Positions 17,508 to 29,130 of a stretch of 64,000 nt of DNA are shown here, one piece after another (within the stretch, counting starts at the first letter, position 1; each line of letters opens with the position of its first letter). The position numbers were made by a program, and so were the translations under genes. This DNA is from Thermaurantiacus tibetensis (GTDB lineage Bacteria; Pseudomonadota; Alphaproteobacteria; Sphingomonadales; Sphingomonadaceae): contig NZ_JACHTM010000001.1 of assembly GCF_015354055.1 (NCBI RefSeq), positions 558,001 through 622,000 of the forward strand. Direction: 5' to 3'. The notes under the pieces were generated by a model. The model was not told where the DNA came from. It worked only from the letters and a program-made list of their open reading frames with translations, and ran no database searches.

Positions 17508-17978
17508 TCAGCCGTTGCAGCGATGGCACAGCCCCTCGAGTTCGAGGACCGAGCGGGCGGGTACGAACCCCCGCGCTGCGGCGTGCCTGCGCATCTCCAC
17601 GGCCAGCCGGTCGTCATCCAGGTGGTCGATCTGCCCGCAGCGGGTGCACACAAGGAAGATGCAGTCGTGGGAACAGTCGGGGTGGATGTTCGCCACATAG
17701 GCGTTCCGGCTCTCGACGCGCTTGGCGAGGTTGTTCGCCACGAAAAGGTCGAGGATGCGGTAGACGCTGTTCGCCGCAATCCGGCGCCCCATGCGGCGCG
17801 AGACGTCCTCGCTCACGTCATAGGCCGAAACCGGCCGCTCGGCGCTCGCGAGGCTCTCGAACACCCGGGCGCGCAGCTCGGTCCAGGCAACCCCGCCGGC
17901 CGCGAGCCGCGCTTCCGCGGCATCGCGGAGGCCGGCCTCGCCCGGGTGCGGGTGATGGTGTTCCGCCAGCCGTTCCAT
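17508..17978 (-). CDS. Fur-family metal-responsive repressor, Zur-like
   Basis: 156 aa from ATG 17978; an in-frame GTG at 17987 is also possible. A winged helix (PVSAYDVSEDVSRRMG then IAANSVYRILDLFVANNLAK) is followed by the dimer/metal domain. The structural zinc site is given by two CxxC pairs, CTRCG and CHRC. An N-terminal histidine patch (HHHPHP) and HPDCSHDC may add ligands. The pattern suggests zinc sensing, but Fur or other metals cannot be excluded. It starts 13 bp after the TPR gene and lies upstream of dxs on the same strand. Confidence 0.8.
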   Translation of the reverse strand: MERLAEHHHPHPGEAGLRDAAEARLAAGGVAWTELRARVFESLASAERPVSAYDVSEDVSRRMGRRIAANSVYRILDLFVANNLAKRVESRNAYVANIHPDCSHDCIFLVCTRCGQIDHLDDDRLAVEMRRHAAARGFVPARSVLELEGLCHRCNG

Positions 17979-17991
17979 CGTGTCCACGCGG

Positions 17992-18528
17992 TCAGGGCTT
18001 GCGCGGCGCCGGCTCGGCACGGGCCTCGACGACGCTCTCGCTGCGCGGCGCCGGTGCGGCCAGCGCGGACTGGATCCGCCCGGCCGCTGCGCAGGGGGCC
18101 GGGCAGAGCTGGCGGATGCGCTCGAGGTTCGCCTCGGCGCGGGCCCGGGCGCCGCGCTCGATGAAGGCGTGCGCCTGGCCCTCGAGGGCGGCGATGTTGG
18201 TCGGGTCGATCGCGAGGGCCTCGCGGTAGAAGCGGGCGGCCTTGCCGGGAAGCCCCTGCGCCCGGGCGACGGCCGCGAGCCCGAGGTAGGCGGCAACGTT
18301 GCGCGGATCGACCGCGAGTGCCGTTTCGAACCGGTCCTGCGCGGCGTCGAGCTGCTTCTGGGCGAGCAGTGCCTCGCCCTTGGCCACGAGCGAGACCGAC
18401 AGCGGCGCCAGCTGCGAATCCGCCTCGCCGCGCTGCAGCTGGGGGGTGCGCGCCGCGACTGGCGCCGCGCTCGCCGAGACGAGGGCAAGGGTCAGCAGCG
18501 CAGACAGGACATGTCGGATGTCGGCCAT
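17992..18528 (-). CDS. Periplasmic TPR-repeat protein
   Basis: 178 aa. A signal peptide (residues 1-26, ending near APVAARTP) is followed by about three tetratricopeptide repeats, including AQDRFETALAVDPRNVAAYL and AARFYREALAIDPTNIAALE. A tail with cysteines (LCPAPCAAAG) may form a disulphide. The function is unknown; such proteins usually scaffold envelope complexes. It sits between an RNA methyltransferase and the Fur-type gene with short gaps (25 and 13 bp), so it is probably in the same transcript. Confidence 0.75.
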   Translation of the reverse strand: MADIRHVLSALLTLALVSASAAPVAARTPQLQRGEADSQLAPLSVSLVAKGEALLAQKQLDAAQDRFETALAVDPRNVAAYLGLAAVARAQGLPGKAARFYREALAIDPTNIAALEGQAHAFIERGARARAEANLERIRQLCPAPCAAAGRIQSALAAPAPRSESVVEARAEPAPRKP

Positions 18529-18553
18529 CGGAAACCTCCCGCGAGACGCCCGT

Positions 18554-19735
18554 CTAGCACGGCGGGTCGAAACTGGCGATGAAAAAGCCGTCGCAGCCGT
18601 GGCTCCCGGGGCTGAGCGCGAGCGTTGCCGCGGGCGGCACGCCGGTCTCGGCGGCGAAGGCCGTCACGACGCCTTGTCCCTCGCGGGGAAGTACCGAGCA
18701 GACGGCATAGACGAGCCGGCCGCCCGGCCGCACCAGCCGGTGACCGAGCCGCAGCAGCCGCGCCTGAAGCGCCACCAGCCGGTCGAGGCGCTCCGGCGTC
18801 AGCCGCCAGCGCAGCTCGGGGTGCCGGCGCCAGGTGCCCGAGCCGGAGCAGGGAGCGTCCACCAGCACGAGGTCGGCCCGGCTCCGCCAGTCGGCAAGCT
18901 GCTCCGGCTCGCGGCCCGGGTCGAGGAGCCGGGTTTCGATCATGGAAAGGCAGCCGGCCCGGACCGCACGGGGGCCGAGTGCTGCCAGCCGCTTCCGGTC
19001 GGTGTCGGTGGCGAGAATGCGGCCGCGGCCCTCCATCGCGGCCGCAAGCGCGAGCGTCTTGCCTCCGGCGCCCGCGCAGAGGTCGACGACCTCCGTACCC
19101 GGGCGGGCGGCCGCAAGCGCGGCGACCAGCTGGGAGCCGGCGTCCTGGACGGCAATGACCCCGGTCGCGAAGAGCGGATGGGTCTCGCCGAGCGCGCCGG
19201 CCGGGAGCCGGAGCGCATCGGGAAGCGGGATTCCGGCAATGCGGACCGGCTCGGAAGGGCAGGGCAGGGCAGCGGCCACTTCGGCGACCGGGCGGCCGGC
19301 GAGCCGGTTGACCCGGATGTCAAGCGGCGCGCGGCCGAGCAGCGCGGCGAGCTCGCCCTCGAGCGCGGGGCCAAAGCGTTCGGCGAGCTCCGGCATGAGC
19401 CAGGCCGGCGCGCGCGAAGGCGGGGCCCGGGGCTCCTCGGGGGCGGGGGGCGCGGGCGCGCGCTCCGAGCCGTCGAACAGGGCGAGCGCCTTCGGGTCCT
19501 CGGCCTCGAGCAGGCCGAGGAGCGCAGCCCGGCCCGAGACCGGCCGCTCGCCGGCATGGCGGATGGCGCGCCAGACGAGGTCGCGGATGGCGGCGCGGTC
19601 CTTCGCGCCGATGTAGCGCCGGCCGCGGAAGTGGCGGCGGACGATCGCGTCGGCCGCAGCGCCCTCGTCGCGCGCGGCCACGCGGATGTCCTCGAGGATC
19701 TCGATCACCTCCTGAAGCCGCGCGGGTCCGCGCAA
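18554..19735 (-). CDS. RsmB/NOP-family RNA cytosine-C5 methyltransferase (no NusB domain)
   Basis: 393 aa. Motifs of SAM-dependent m5C methylases are clear: VDLCAGAGGKTLALAA, catalytic PCSGSGTWRRHPE, and the second cysteine in YAVCSVLP. The first ~130 residues are helical and do not resemble NusB, so this is a paralogue distinct from the rsmB at 33930-35180. The only start fitting the frame is TTG at 19735, 32 bp after guaB, unless a later GTG (VIEILED) is used. It ends with the substrate-binding DGFFIASFDPPC. The RNA target is unknown. Confidence 0.85.
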   Translation of the reverse strand: MRGPARLQEVIEILEDIRVAARDEGAAADAIVRRHFRGRRYIGAKDRAAIRDLVWRAIRHAGERPVSGRAALLGLLEAEDPKALALFDGSERAPAPPAPEEPRAPPSRAPAWLMPELAERFGPALEGELAALLGRAPLDIRVNRLAGRPVAEVAAALPCPSEPVRIAGIPLPDALRLPAGALGETHPLFATGVIAVQDAGSQLVAALAAARPGTEVVDLCAGAGGKTLALAAAMEGRGRILATDTDRKRLAALGPRAVRAGCLSMIETRLLDPGREPEQLADWRSRADLVLVDAPCSGSGTWRRHPELRWRLTPERLDRLVALQARLLRLGHRLVRPGGRLVYAVCSVLPREGQGVVTAFAAETGVPPAATLALSPGSHGCDGFFIASFDPPC

Positions 19736-19767
19736 CCCGCCCTCCCTCGGCCTGCCCGCGCCGGTCC

Positions 19768-22514
<2,747 letters not shown>

Positions 22515-22623
22515 GCCTGCTCCCATGCTCCTGCTGCCCGTCGCGCGGCTCTCCGTCCGCGCTGCCCGCGCCCTTCCCACCGCCGTCCGCGCCCGTCAAG
22601 CGGGCAAGCCGCGGAGACGCGGA

Positions 22624-23046
22624 TCAGGTGGCGAGCGTCGGCGGGTCCAGCCGCTCCGCGGCGGCGTAGTCCTTCAGGAACGCCCGGCATGCCTTCGCGA
22701 GCGCCGGGTCATGGGCATCCGCCCAGGCATGCAGCGCTTCGAGCCCCGAGAAGAGATGCTCGAGGCGCTCGTCGAGCGTCATGGCGCTGGCACGCGCGAG
22801 GAGTTCGGCAAGGTCGGCGCGCAGGGTGATGTCGTCGGGGTCGGCGGCGGCAAGCAGCGCGGCAAGCCGCGCGCCGGCCGCCATGCGGCGTTCGGCCAGG
22901 GTGACCACGTCGCTGGCGGCAAGCAGCAGGATGGCGGCGATGGTCTGGGCCGTCTTGCCGGCATAGCTCTCCCCGAGCGCCGGCGAAACCACCAGGGCCT
23001 GGCCGAGCGCGAGCGTGCGGAGCAGGTCCTCAGGGGGAATGTTCAT
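22624..23046 (-). CDS. DUF6285 family protein
   Basis: 140 aa, fully helical, with conserved-looking segments PPEDLLRTLALGQALVVSPA and YAGKTAQTIAAILLLAASDVV, which I recognise as the DUF6285 type. The family usually lies next to an APH-like phosphotransferase, as here: its ATG (23046) overlaps the phosphotransferase stop by four bases (ATGA). The biochemical role is unknown. Tight coupling suggests it is a subunit or partner of that kinase-like enzyme. Confidence 0.7.
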   Translation of the reverse strand: MNIPPEDLLRTLALGQALVVSPALGESYAGKTAQTIAAILLLAASDVVTLAERRMAAGARLAALLAAADPDDITLRADLAELLARASAMTLDERLEHLFSGLEALHAWADAHDPALAKACRAFLKDYAAAERLDPPTLAT

Positions 23047-24065
23047 GCGCCAAGCGAGTCGAGCATGGCCGCCACCTGATGGTTGTGGAAGCGGTAAGGG
23101 TAGTAGGCGGAGAAGACGAGAACCGGGTCGACCGCGCGCATGCTGGCCACCTCGAATCCGCTCGTCAGCCAGATGACGAGCCCCTGGAAGCCGGCGAACA
23201 GCCGCCACCAGGTCCAGGAGGCCTCGTCGAACCGCCGGCCCGAGGCGGCTTCCCAGGCCGCCACGGCCTCGGGCAGCGGCAGGAGCGCCCCGACCCGGCC
23301 CTGGCCGTGGAGATCGCGCTCGCCGTGGCTCCACAGCGGGTCCGCCGCCCAGGCCAGGTCCTCCATCGGGTCCCCGAGGTGCGCCATCTCCCAGTCGAGG
23401 AGAGCAAGGAGCCGCCCTTCGGGCGAGAACAGGAAGTTGCCCGAGCGGAAGTCGCCGTGGACGAGGGCGGGCGGCCCCGAGGGGTCGGGGCAGTGGGCGA
23501 TGAGCCAGCGCAGCGCCGCGCGGGCGATCGGCTGGGGGTGCCGTGCATGGACATCGAGCTCGGCGGCCCAGTGGGCCAGCCGCTCGGCAGGCGGCTGAAA
23601 GGGCAAGGCGGCCCGGTCGTCCTCGGCAGGCGCGAGCGCGTGGAGTCGGCCAAGCGCGCCGAAGACCTCGGTACCGAGCGGGCGGGCGTTTACGCCATAG
23701 GGGTCGGCCTCGAAGAGACCCGCGGCGCGGCCGCCGTCGACGCAGCGCATCAGGAACCCAGGCGAGCCGAGCCGCTCGCCGGCCGCGTCGAGGAACAGGG
23801 GCTCGGGTACCGGGAGGCCGGCCGCGTGCGCGCGGGCGAGGGCGTGGAACTCGGCCGTGCGCGAGGTGCGGATGAGGCTCGAGACGGGGTCGCGCCGCAT
23901 GACGAGCCACGCCGAGCGGCGGACCCCCTCGGCACAGAAGCGCCAGGTCTCGCGGCCCGCGCCGCCGTGGAAGCGGAACAGGTTGCGGATGACAACATGT
24001 TCGTCCCACAGCTCGGAGACGAGGCTCGCGAGCCGGCCTTCCAGACCCTCGAGCCCGTCAAGCAA
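23043..24065 (-). CDS. APH-like phosphotransferase family protein
   Basis: 340 aa from TTG 24065, which overlaps the upstream stop; no ATG or GTG fits the family N-terminus (LEGRLASLVSELWDEHVVIR). The kinase fold is evident: a glycine-containing loop RFHGGAGRETWRF, the catalytic loop LVHGDFRSGNFLF, and the metal aspartate in LLDWEMAHLGDPMEDLAW. This branch is the one related to the kinase domain of ACAD10/11, found in bacterial lipid and CoA pathways, rather than a drug-resistance kinase. The substrate is unknown. It is flanked by and overlaps a CrtC-like gene and a DUF6285 gene. Confidence 0.8.
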   Translation of the reverse strand: MLDGLEGLEGRLASLVSELWDEHVVIRNLFRFHGGAGRETWRFCAEGVRRSAWLVMRRDPVSSLIRTSRTAEFHALARAHAAGLPVPEPLFLDAAGERLGSPGFLMRCVDGGRAAGLFEADPYGVNARPLGTEVFGALGRLHALAPAEDDRAALPFQPPAERLAHWAAELDVHARHPQPIARAALRWLIAHCPDPSGPPALVHGDFRSGNFLFSPEGRLLALLDWEMAHLGDPMEDLAWAADPLWSHGERDLHGQGRVGALLPLPEAVAAWEAASGRRFDEASWTWWRLFAGFQGLVIWLTSGFEVASMRAVDPVLVFSAYYPYRFHNHQVAAMLDSLGA

Positions 24066-25152
24066 GGTCGAACAGCTCCGCAAGGCCCGACGGCCGGTGG
24101 GGCCCGATGACCAGCTGCTCGAGGACGCCACGGCCTGCGAGCGGCGGCTGGCCCTCGCGGCGGAGCTCGGCGGCCACCGGTGCCTGCACGTGCGCATGAA
24201 GCGGTATCGCGGGGTCGATCGTCGCCACCTCGACCCGTTCCGTTGCGACCGACAGCTCGCCCTGGAAGAGCCCGTGGCCGCGCGTGGGGTGGCCGTAGCC
24301 CAGGCCCGACATGAGGAAGGGCGGCTCGGGAACGAGCCGCGCCTCGAGCGCCGTGCCGTCGGGCAGCCGCGCGGCCAGCGTGCAGGCGGCGGCCCGGCGC
24401 GTGCCGGGGGCAAGCGCAAGCGCGAAGGACGGGTCCCGAAGCCGCGTTTCCCGGCCCGTCGCGTGGTCCACGAGCACCGCCGAGCGGTTCCACGGCTCGC
24501 CCTCGGCATCGTCGTTGGTGTGGGCGAAGAGCGAGAGGCCCTCGAAGACGAGGGGCGCCCAGAGCCAGAAGAACTGCGGAACCGAGCCGGGCGCGAGCGG
24601 CTGCGGATCGGCCGCGCCGATGGGGCGGACGCCCCAGCTCCGGTCGCGCGTACCCCGGAAGCCTTCGATATCCACAGTCCGGCCGTCGAGCGTGACGTGC
24701 CCCGACCAGCGGACGTTCTGGGTCATCCGCGTCACGTCCATGAGCGTCCGCGCGCCCAACCGGCGGAGGAAGCGCGGCTCCTCGATGGGCGGGTGCAGGC
24801 CGGTCATGACGAGTTCCGCGCCGATGCCGTCGGTCTCGGCCACGCGGACGGCGAGCTCGCGAAGCGGCAGCCGCACCTCGACGGCAATGGGCCCGACGTG
24901 GGTCGCCATCCGCTCGTGGCGGAGAATGCGCGAGGCGAAGACCGAGCGCTGCACCCCCTCGGCCAGCACGCTGAAGGCGGCATCGAGGATATCGAGGTGG
25001 GGGTAGACGCCAAGGGCCGCGGCGAAGACCAGCCGGCCGTCCGGGCTCTGGCCCTGGAAGAAGTAGCGATCGTAGAAGTTCCGGTCTGTGCCGGCGAATG
25101 CGATCGGCTCGCTTCGCTGGTGAAGCGGATAGTCATCCCCGGCCGTCAGCAC
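24058..25152 (-). CDS. CrtC/AttH-like beta-barrel protein (DUF7064/DUF7065 type), function unknown
   Basis: 364 aa from GTG 25152 (GGGAG upstream). The protein is mainly beta-strand with many Trp/Phe/Arg, and has segments such as FYDRYFFQGQSPDG, HVTLDGRTVDIEGFRGTRDR and SWGVRPIG. These resemble the two-lipocalin fold of hydroxyneurosporene synthase (CrtC) relatives, recalled as DUF7064/7065. No carotenoid gene is near, so a carotenoid role is not implied. It has no signal peptide. Its stop codon overlaps the phosphotransferase start, making it the first gene of a coupled trio. A role with hydrophobic substrates is inferred only from fold resemblance. Confidence 0.55.
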   Translation of the reverse strand: MLTAGDDYPLHQRSEPIAFAGTDRNFYDRYFFQGQSPDGRLVFAAALGVYPHLDILDAAFSVLAEGVQRSVFASRILRHERMATHVGPIAVEVRLPLRELAVRVAETDGIGAELVMTGLHPPIEEPRFLRRLGARTLMDVTRMTQNVRWSGHVTLDGRTVDIEGFRGTRDRSWGVRPIGAADPQPLAPGSVPQFFWLWAPLVFEGLSLFAHTNDDAEGEPWNRSAVLVDHATGRETRLRDPSFALALAPGTRRAAACTLAARLPDGTALEARLVPEPPFLMSGLGYGHPTRGHGLFQGELSVATERVEVATIDPAIPLHAHVQAPVAAELRREGQPPLAGRGVLEQLVIGPHRPSGLAELFDLA

Positions 25153-25290
25153 GGCACACGCTCCCGTCGCGATCTCACGCGCCCTCCCGCGCCGGCTCCG
25201 ACCCCGGCGTGACCCGTCCTGCTCATGGCGGAGCCTTTCCGGCTGCGCAAGGGCTTGGGCCAGTGCTGGCGGCGCCGGGGCGCGGGCGGC

Positions 25291-25319
25291 TTGTGGCCTG
25301 CCGGCCCCCGCCCTATGGC
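25291..25319 (+). promoter_or_regulatory. Predicted nusB promoter (near-leaderless)
   Basis: TTGTGG (25291-25296) and TATGGC (25314-25319) are 17 bp apart. The predicted start at about 25326 is almost at the nusB ATG (25328), so the mRNA would be leaderless or nearly so; no Shine-Dalgarno sequence precedes the ATG. Confidence 0.45.
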
Positions 25320-25327
25320 CGCCAGCG

Positions 25328-25861
25328 ATGACGCACGACGCTCCGCACGTGGCTACCGATGACGGAACCGGCGCCGGCAGGGGTGCAGCTCCGCTGCGCC
25401 AGCGCCGGGCTGCCGCACGGCTCCGCGCGGTCCAGGCGCTCTACCAGCGGGCCATGACCGGGGCTGCGGTCGAGGCGCTGCTGGCCGAGTTCCATGCCCA
25501 TCGCCTCGAAGCCGGCGCCCATGACGAGGAGGAGGCCGCGCTTCCGCCGCCGGAGTCCAGCTTCTTCGACGACCTGGTCGCCGGAGTCGCCGCCCGCGAG
25601 GCCGAGCTCGACCGGCTGATTGCCGGATACCTCGCGGAAGGCTGGACGCTTGCCCGGCTCGACCCCCTCCTGCTTCAGCTGCTGCGGGCAGGCACCTACG
25701 AGCTGGTCGCGCGGCCCGACGTGCCGCTTGCCGCCGTGATCGCCGCCTATGTCGATGTGGCGCACGCCTTCTTTCCGCGTGAGCAGACGGGCTTCGTGAA
25801 CGCGCTCCTCGACCGGGTGGGACATGCGGTGCGCGGCGGGTCGGCGCGCGGCGCCGTCTGA
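25328..25861 (+). CDS. nusB: Transcription antitermination factor NusB
   Basis: 177 aa, somewhat longer than average because of a ~25-residue polar N-terminus. NusB with NusE binds boxA RNA and promotes rRNA antitermination. The helical fold is recognisable from RLRAVQALYQRAM near the start, FFDDLVAGVAAREAELDRLI, and LLLQLLRAGTYELVARPDVP followed by the conserved helix AYVDVAHAFF. It is the first gene of nusB-thiL-hppA, an order seen in other alphaproteobacteria. Confidence 0.93.
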   Translation: MTHDAPHVATDDGTGAGRGAAPLRQRRAAARLRAVQALYQRAMTGAAVEALLAEFHAHRLEAGAHDEEEAALPPPESSFFDDLVAGVAAREAELDRLIAGYLAEGWTLARLDPLLLQLLRAGTYELVARPDVPLAAVIAAYVDVAHAFFPREQTGFVNALLDRVGHAVRGGSARGAV

Positions 25862-25867
25862 GCCGGC

Positions 25868-26821
25868 GTGACGGGCCGGGGCCTCGAGGACGGGCTCCTC
25901 GCAGCGCTGCGTGCCGCCGATGTGCCAGGGGCCGCCCGCGGCTTTGCCGACGATGCCGCCGTCCTCGCCTGGCCGCTCGGCCTCGACCTGGTGGCCACCC
26001 ACGACATGATGGCCGAGGGCGTGCACTTCACCGCCGGCTGCCCGCCCGCCGACGTCGGCTGGAAGCTCGCGGCCGTGAACTTCTCCGACCTTGCCGCCAT
26101 GGGCGCAAAGCCGGTCGCGGTGCTGCTGGGCGCCGGAGTGGGTGCCAGGCGCGACCCGGTCTGGGCTCTCGGGCTTCTCGCAGGCGTCCGCCAGGCGCTC
26201 GACCGGTTCGGCGGAGCACTCGTAGGGGGAGACACCATCCGCAGTGGCCCGGCGAGCGTGCTGGCGCTCTCCGCGCTCGGCTCGGTGCCGCAGGGTGGGG
26301 CGCTCGGCCGGGCGGGTGCAAGAGCCGGCGACGAACTCTGGGTCTCGGGCACCATCGGCGATGCGGGCCTCGGGCTCGAGGTCGCGCTCGGCCGACGCGC
26401 AGCCGATCCCTTCCTCCTCGGGCGCTACCGCCGCCCGACTCCGCGCGTGGCGCTCGGGCTCGGCCTTCGGGGGGTGGCGAGCGCCTGCATGGATGTCTCC
26501 GACGGCCTCATCCTCGACGCCGCGCGCCTCGCCCAGGCTTCGGGCGTTGCGCTCGAAATCCGGCTCGGCGCGCTCCCGCGCTCGGCACAGGCGGCAGCAG
26601 CGGGCGTTCCGCCCGAGCGGCTGGCGACGCTGGGCGACGACTACGAGCTGCTCTTCACCGCCCCGCCCCATGCCCGCAGCAGGGTCAAGGAAGCGGCGAC
26701 GGCGGCGCGCACGCCCGTCACCCGGATCGGCGATGTCCGCGAAGGCGCGGGCCTCAGCCTCCGCGGCGCGGACGGCAGCGAGATGCCGGTTCCGGCAGGC
26801 GCGGGCTACGTCCACGCCTGA
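25868..26821 (+). CDS. thiL: Thiamine-monophosphate kinase
   Basis: 317 aa from GTG 25868, 6 bp after nusB. It phosphorylates thiamine monophosphate to thiamine diphosphate, the last step to the cofactor also used by Dxs. Family motifs: FADDAAVLAW, THDMMAEGVHF, WKLAAVNFSDLAAMGAKP (nucleotide and metal binding in this PurM-like fold), LVGGDTIRSGP, CMDVSDGLILDAARLA and TLGDDYELLFTAPP. The order and spacing look intact. I saw no thiamine riboswitch upstream. Confidence 0.95.
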   Translation: MTGRGLEDGLLAALRAADVPGAARGFADDAAVLAWPLGLDLVATHDMMAEGVHFTAGCPPADVGWKLAAVNFSDLAAMGAKPVAVLLGAGVGARRDPVWALGLLAGVRQALDRFGGALVGGDTIRSGPASVLALSALGSVPQGGALGRAGARAGDELWVSGTIGDAGLGLEVALGRRAADPFLLGRYRRPTPRVALGLGLRGVASACMDVSDGLILDAARLAQASGVALEIRLGALPRSAQAAAAGVPPERLATLGDDYELLFTAPPHARSRVKEAATAARTPVTRIGDVREGAGLSLRGADGSEMPVPAGAGYVHA

Positions 26822-26923
26822 CGGCGGGGGGCTTCCATGCCCCGGGCGGGCAGGTGGGAGGACTCGCGATGTACGGGCTCTGACCGTTGGCCCCAGCGCC
26901 CGCGGGGCTTGCACTCGCCAGAC

Positions 26924-26938
26924 GCCTTTGCCAAAGGC
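26924..26938. repeat. Inverted repeat upstream of hppA
   Basis: GCCTTTG-C-CAAAGGC is a perfect 7+1+7 palindrome, about 50 bp ahead of the hppA start. It could be an operator or the base of a small leader hairpin; nothing else supports a function. Confidence 0.35.
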
Positions 26939-26988
26939 CCGCGCCGTTCGCGCATTCATCCGCGCGCAAGCCATCAAGAGGGGTGCTC

Positions 26989-29085
26989 ATGGACTATGTG
27001 CTGGTGGCCATCGCCTGCGGCCTCGCGGCTGTCGCCTATGGGATCGTGACGTCAGGGGCCGTTCTCAGGGCCTCGCCCGGCAACCAGCGCATGCAGGAAA
27101 TCGCAGCGGCCATCCAGGAGGGGGCACAGGCCTATCTCGCCAAGCAGTATACGACGATTGCCCTCGTCGGCGTGGTCGTCGCCGCGCTCGTCTGGGCCTT
27201 CCTCGGCATGTGGCCCGCGCTCGCCTTCGTCGTGGGCGCGCTGCTCTCGGGCGTCACCGGTTTCATCGGCATGACCATCTCGGTCCGCGCCAACGTCCGC
27301 ACCGCCGAGGCCGCGCGCCAGAGCCTGCAGTCCGGCCTGTCGCTCGCCTTCCGCGCTGGTGCCGTCACCGGGCTTCTCGTCGCCGGCCTGGCGCTCCTCG
27401 CCATTGCCGGCTTCTACTTCTTCCTGACTCGCGCCGGCTTCGCGCCCGACGGCGAGGACCGCGTCATCATCGACAGCCTCGTCGGCCTTGCCTTCGGCGC
27501 GTCGCTCATCTCGATCTTCGCGCGCCTTGGCGGCGGTATCTTCACCAAGGCGGCCGACGTTGGCGCCGACCTCGTCGGCAAGGTGGAGGCGGGCATCCCC
27601 GAGGATGACCCGCGCAACCCTGCCGTCATCGCCGACAACGTGGGCGACAACGTGGGCGACTGCGCCGGCATGGCCGCCGACCTCTTCGAGACCTACGTGG
27701 TCACGGTGGGGGCGACAATGGTGCTGACCGCCCTTCTCGTCGGCGGGGAACAGCTCCAGAGCCTCATGGCGCTGCCGCTCCTCGCCGGCGGCTTCTGCAT
27801 CCTCGCCTCCATCATCGGTACCTTCTTCGTGCGCCTCGGCAGCTCGAACAGCATCATGGGGGCGCTCTACCGCGGCTTCATCGTGACCGCGCTGGTCTCG
27901 CTGCCCCTCCTCTACGTCGCGACCGCGCTCCTCTTCCCCGACATGCGGGCAACGCTCGGCGAGGCCGGCGGGGTCGCCTTCTCGGCGATGGACCTCTTTC
28001 TCTCGATGGTCGTCGGGCTGGTGGTGACGGGCGTGATCGTCTGGATCACCGAATATTACACGGGCACCGCCTACCGGCCGGTCCGCTCCATCGCGAAGGC
28101 CTCGGTCACTGGCCATGCCACCAACATCATCCAGGGCCTCGCCGTGGGGCTCGAGGCGACCGCGCTGCCCACCCTCGTCATCTGCATCGGCATCGCCGTT
28201 GCCTATGGGCTTGCCGGTCTCATCGGCATCGGCTTTGCCGCCACCGCGATGCTGGCGCTGGCCGGCATGGTGGTCGCGCTCGACGCCTACGGCCCCGTCA
28301 CCGACAATGCCGGCGGCATCGCCGAGATGTCGGGGCTCGAGGGCGAGGTCAGGAACCGGACGGACGCGCTGGACGCGGTCGGCAACACCACCAAGGCGGT
28401 GACCAAGGGCTATGCCATCGGCTCGGCGGGCCTCGGTGCGCTGGTGCTGTTCGGCGCCTACACGACCGACCTCACCACCTTCTTCGGCGACGTCGACGTC
28501 GACTTCACGCTGGCCAACCCCTATGTCGTCATCGGGCTGCTGCTGGGTGCGCTCCTCCCCAACCTCTTCGGCGCGCTCGGCATGACCGCCGTCGGCCGCG
28601 CGGCGGGCTCGGTCGTCGAGGAAGTGCGGAGCCAGTTCCGCAACAACCCCGGCATCATGGAGGGGACGTCACGGCCCGACTATGGCCGCACCGTCGGCCT
28701 TGTCACGGGCGCTGCGATCCGCGAGATGATCCTGCCCTCGCTGCTGCCGGTCTTGGCCCCCATCCTGGTCTACTTCGTCGTCGCCGCCGTTGCAGGCCAG
28801 GCCAATGCCTTCGCTGCCGTCGGCGCGCTTCTCCTTGGCGTGATCGTGGGCGGGCTCTTCGTTGCCATCTCGATGACGTCGGGCGGCGGCGCGTGGGACA
28901 ATGCGAAGAAGTTCATCGAGGACGGCAACCACGGCGGCAAGGGCTCCGACGCGCACAAGGCCGCCGTCACCGGGGACACCGTGGGAGACCCTTACAAGGA
29001 CACCGCCGGTCCGGCGGTCAACCCGATGATCAAGATCACCAATATCGTGGCGCTGCTGCTGCTCGCCGCACTCGCCGCCCACTGA
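26989..29085 (+). CDS. hppA: Membrane proton-pumping pyrophosphatase, K+-independent type
   Basis: 698 aa with about 16 membrane helices. It hydrolyses pyrophosphate and pumps H+ out of the cytoplasm. The pyrophosphate site [19 protein letters not shown] begins at residue 217 and is preceded by [36 protein letters not shown] (466-481) carries Lys469 and Thr472. Family knowledge says Lys at this position removes the potassium requirement, where K+-dependent forms have Ala. The ATG at 26989 has GAGGGG upstream. It is the third gene of the nusB-thiL-hppA group but is separated by 167 bp, so it may have its own promoter. Confidence 0.95.
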   Translation: MDYVLVAIACGLAAVAYGIVTSGAVLRASPGNQRMQEIAAAIQEGAQAYLAKQYTTIALVGVVVAALVWAFLGMWPALAFVVGALLSGVTGFIGMTISVRANVRTAEAARQSLQSGLSLAFRAGAVTGLLVAGLALLAIAGFYFFLTRAGFAPDGEDRVIIDSLVGLAFGASLISIFARLGGGIFTKAADVGADLVGKVEAGIPEDDPRNPAVIADNVGDNVGDCAGMAADLFETYVVTVGATMVLTALLVGGEQLQSLMALPLLAGGFCILASIIGTFFVRLGSSNSIMGALYRGFIVTALVSLPLLYVATALLFPDMRATLGEAGGVAFSAMDLFLSMVVGLVVTGVIVWITEYYTGTAYRPVRSIAKASVTGHATNIIQGLAVGLEATALPTLVICIGIAVAYGLAGLIGIGFAATAMLALAGMVVALDAYGPVTDNAGGIAEMSGLEGEVRNRTDALDAVGNTTKAVTKGYAIGSAGLGALVLFGAYTTDLTTFFGDVDVDFTLANPYVVIGLLLGALLPNLFGALGMTAVGRAAGSVVEEVRSQFRNNPGIMEGTSRPDYGRTVGLVTGAAIREMILPSLLPVLAPILVYFVVAAVAGQANAFAAVGALLLGVIVGGLFVAISMTSGGGAWDNAKKFIEDGNHGGKGSDAHKAAVTGDTVGDPYKDTAGPAVNPMIKITNIVALLLLAALAAH

Positions 29086-29094
29086 CCGGAGCCC

Positions 29095-29126
29095 CGGCCC
29101 CGGCGCCACGAGGCGCGCCGGGGCTG
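29095..29126. terminator. Strong bidirectional hairpin between hppA and bamE
   Basis: A stem of about 12 pairs (core CCCCGGCGC/GCGCCGGGG plus flanking G-C, G-T and C-G pairs) with an eight-base loop occupies nearly the whole gap between the convergent stops. No T-run follows in either direction. Confidence 0.55.
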
Positions 29127-29130
29127 CCCC

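Noticed and set aside
23043-24065. Aminoglycoside-resistance kinase
   Set aside because: The kinase motifs match the ACAD10/11-like phosphotransferase branch, and the neighbours are DUF6285 and a CrtC-like gene, not resistance genes.
24058-25152. Carotenoid hydratase CrtC proper
   Set aside because: Only fold-level resemblance, and no other carotenoid genes nearby.
25700-26000. Thiamine (TPP) riboswitch near thiL
   Set aside because: thiL starts 6 bp after nusB, and the conserved CUGAGA/ACYUGA elements are not seen.
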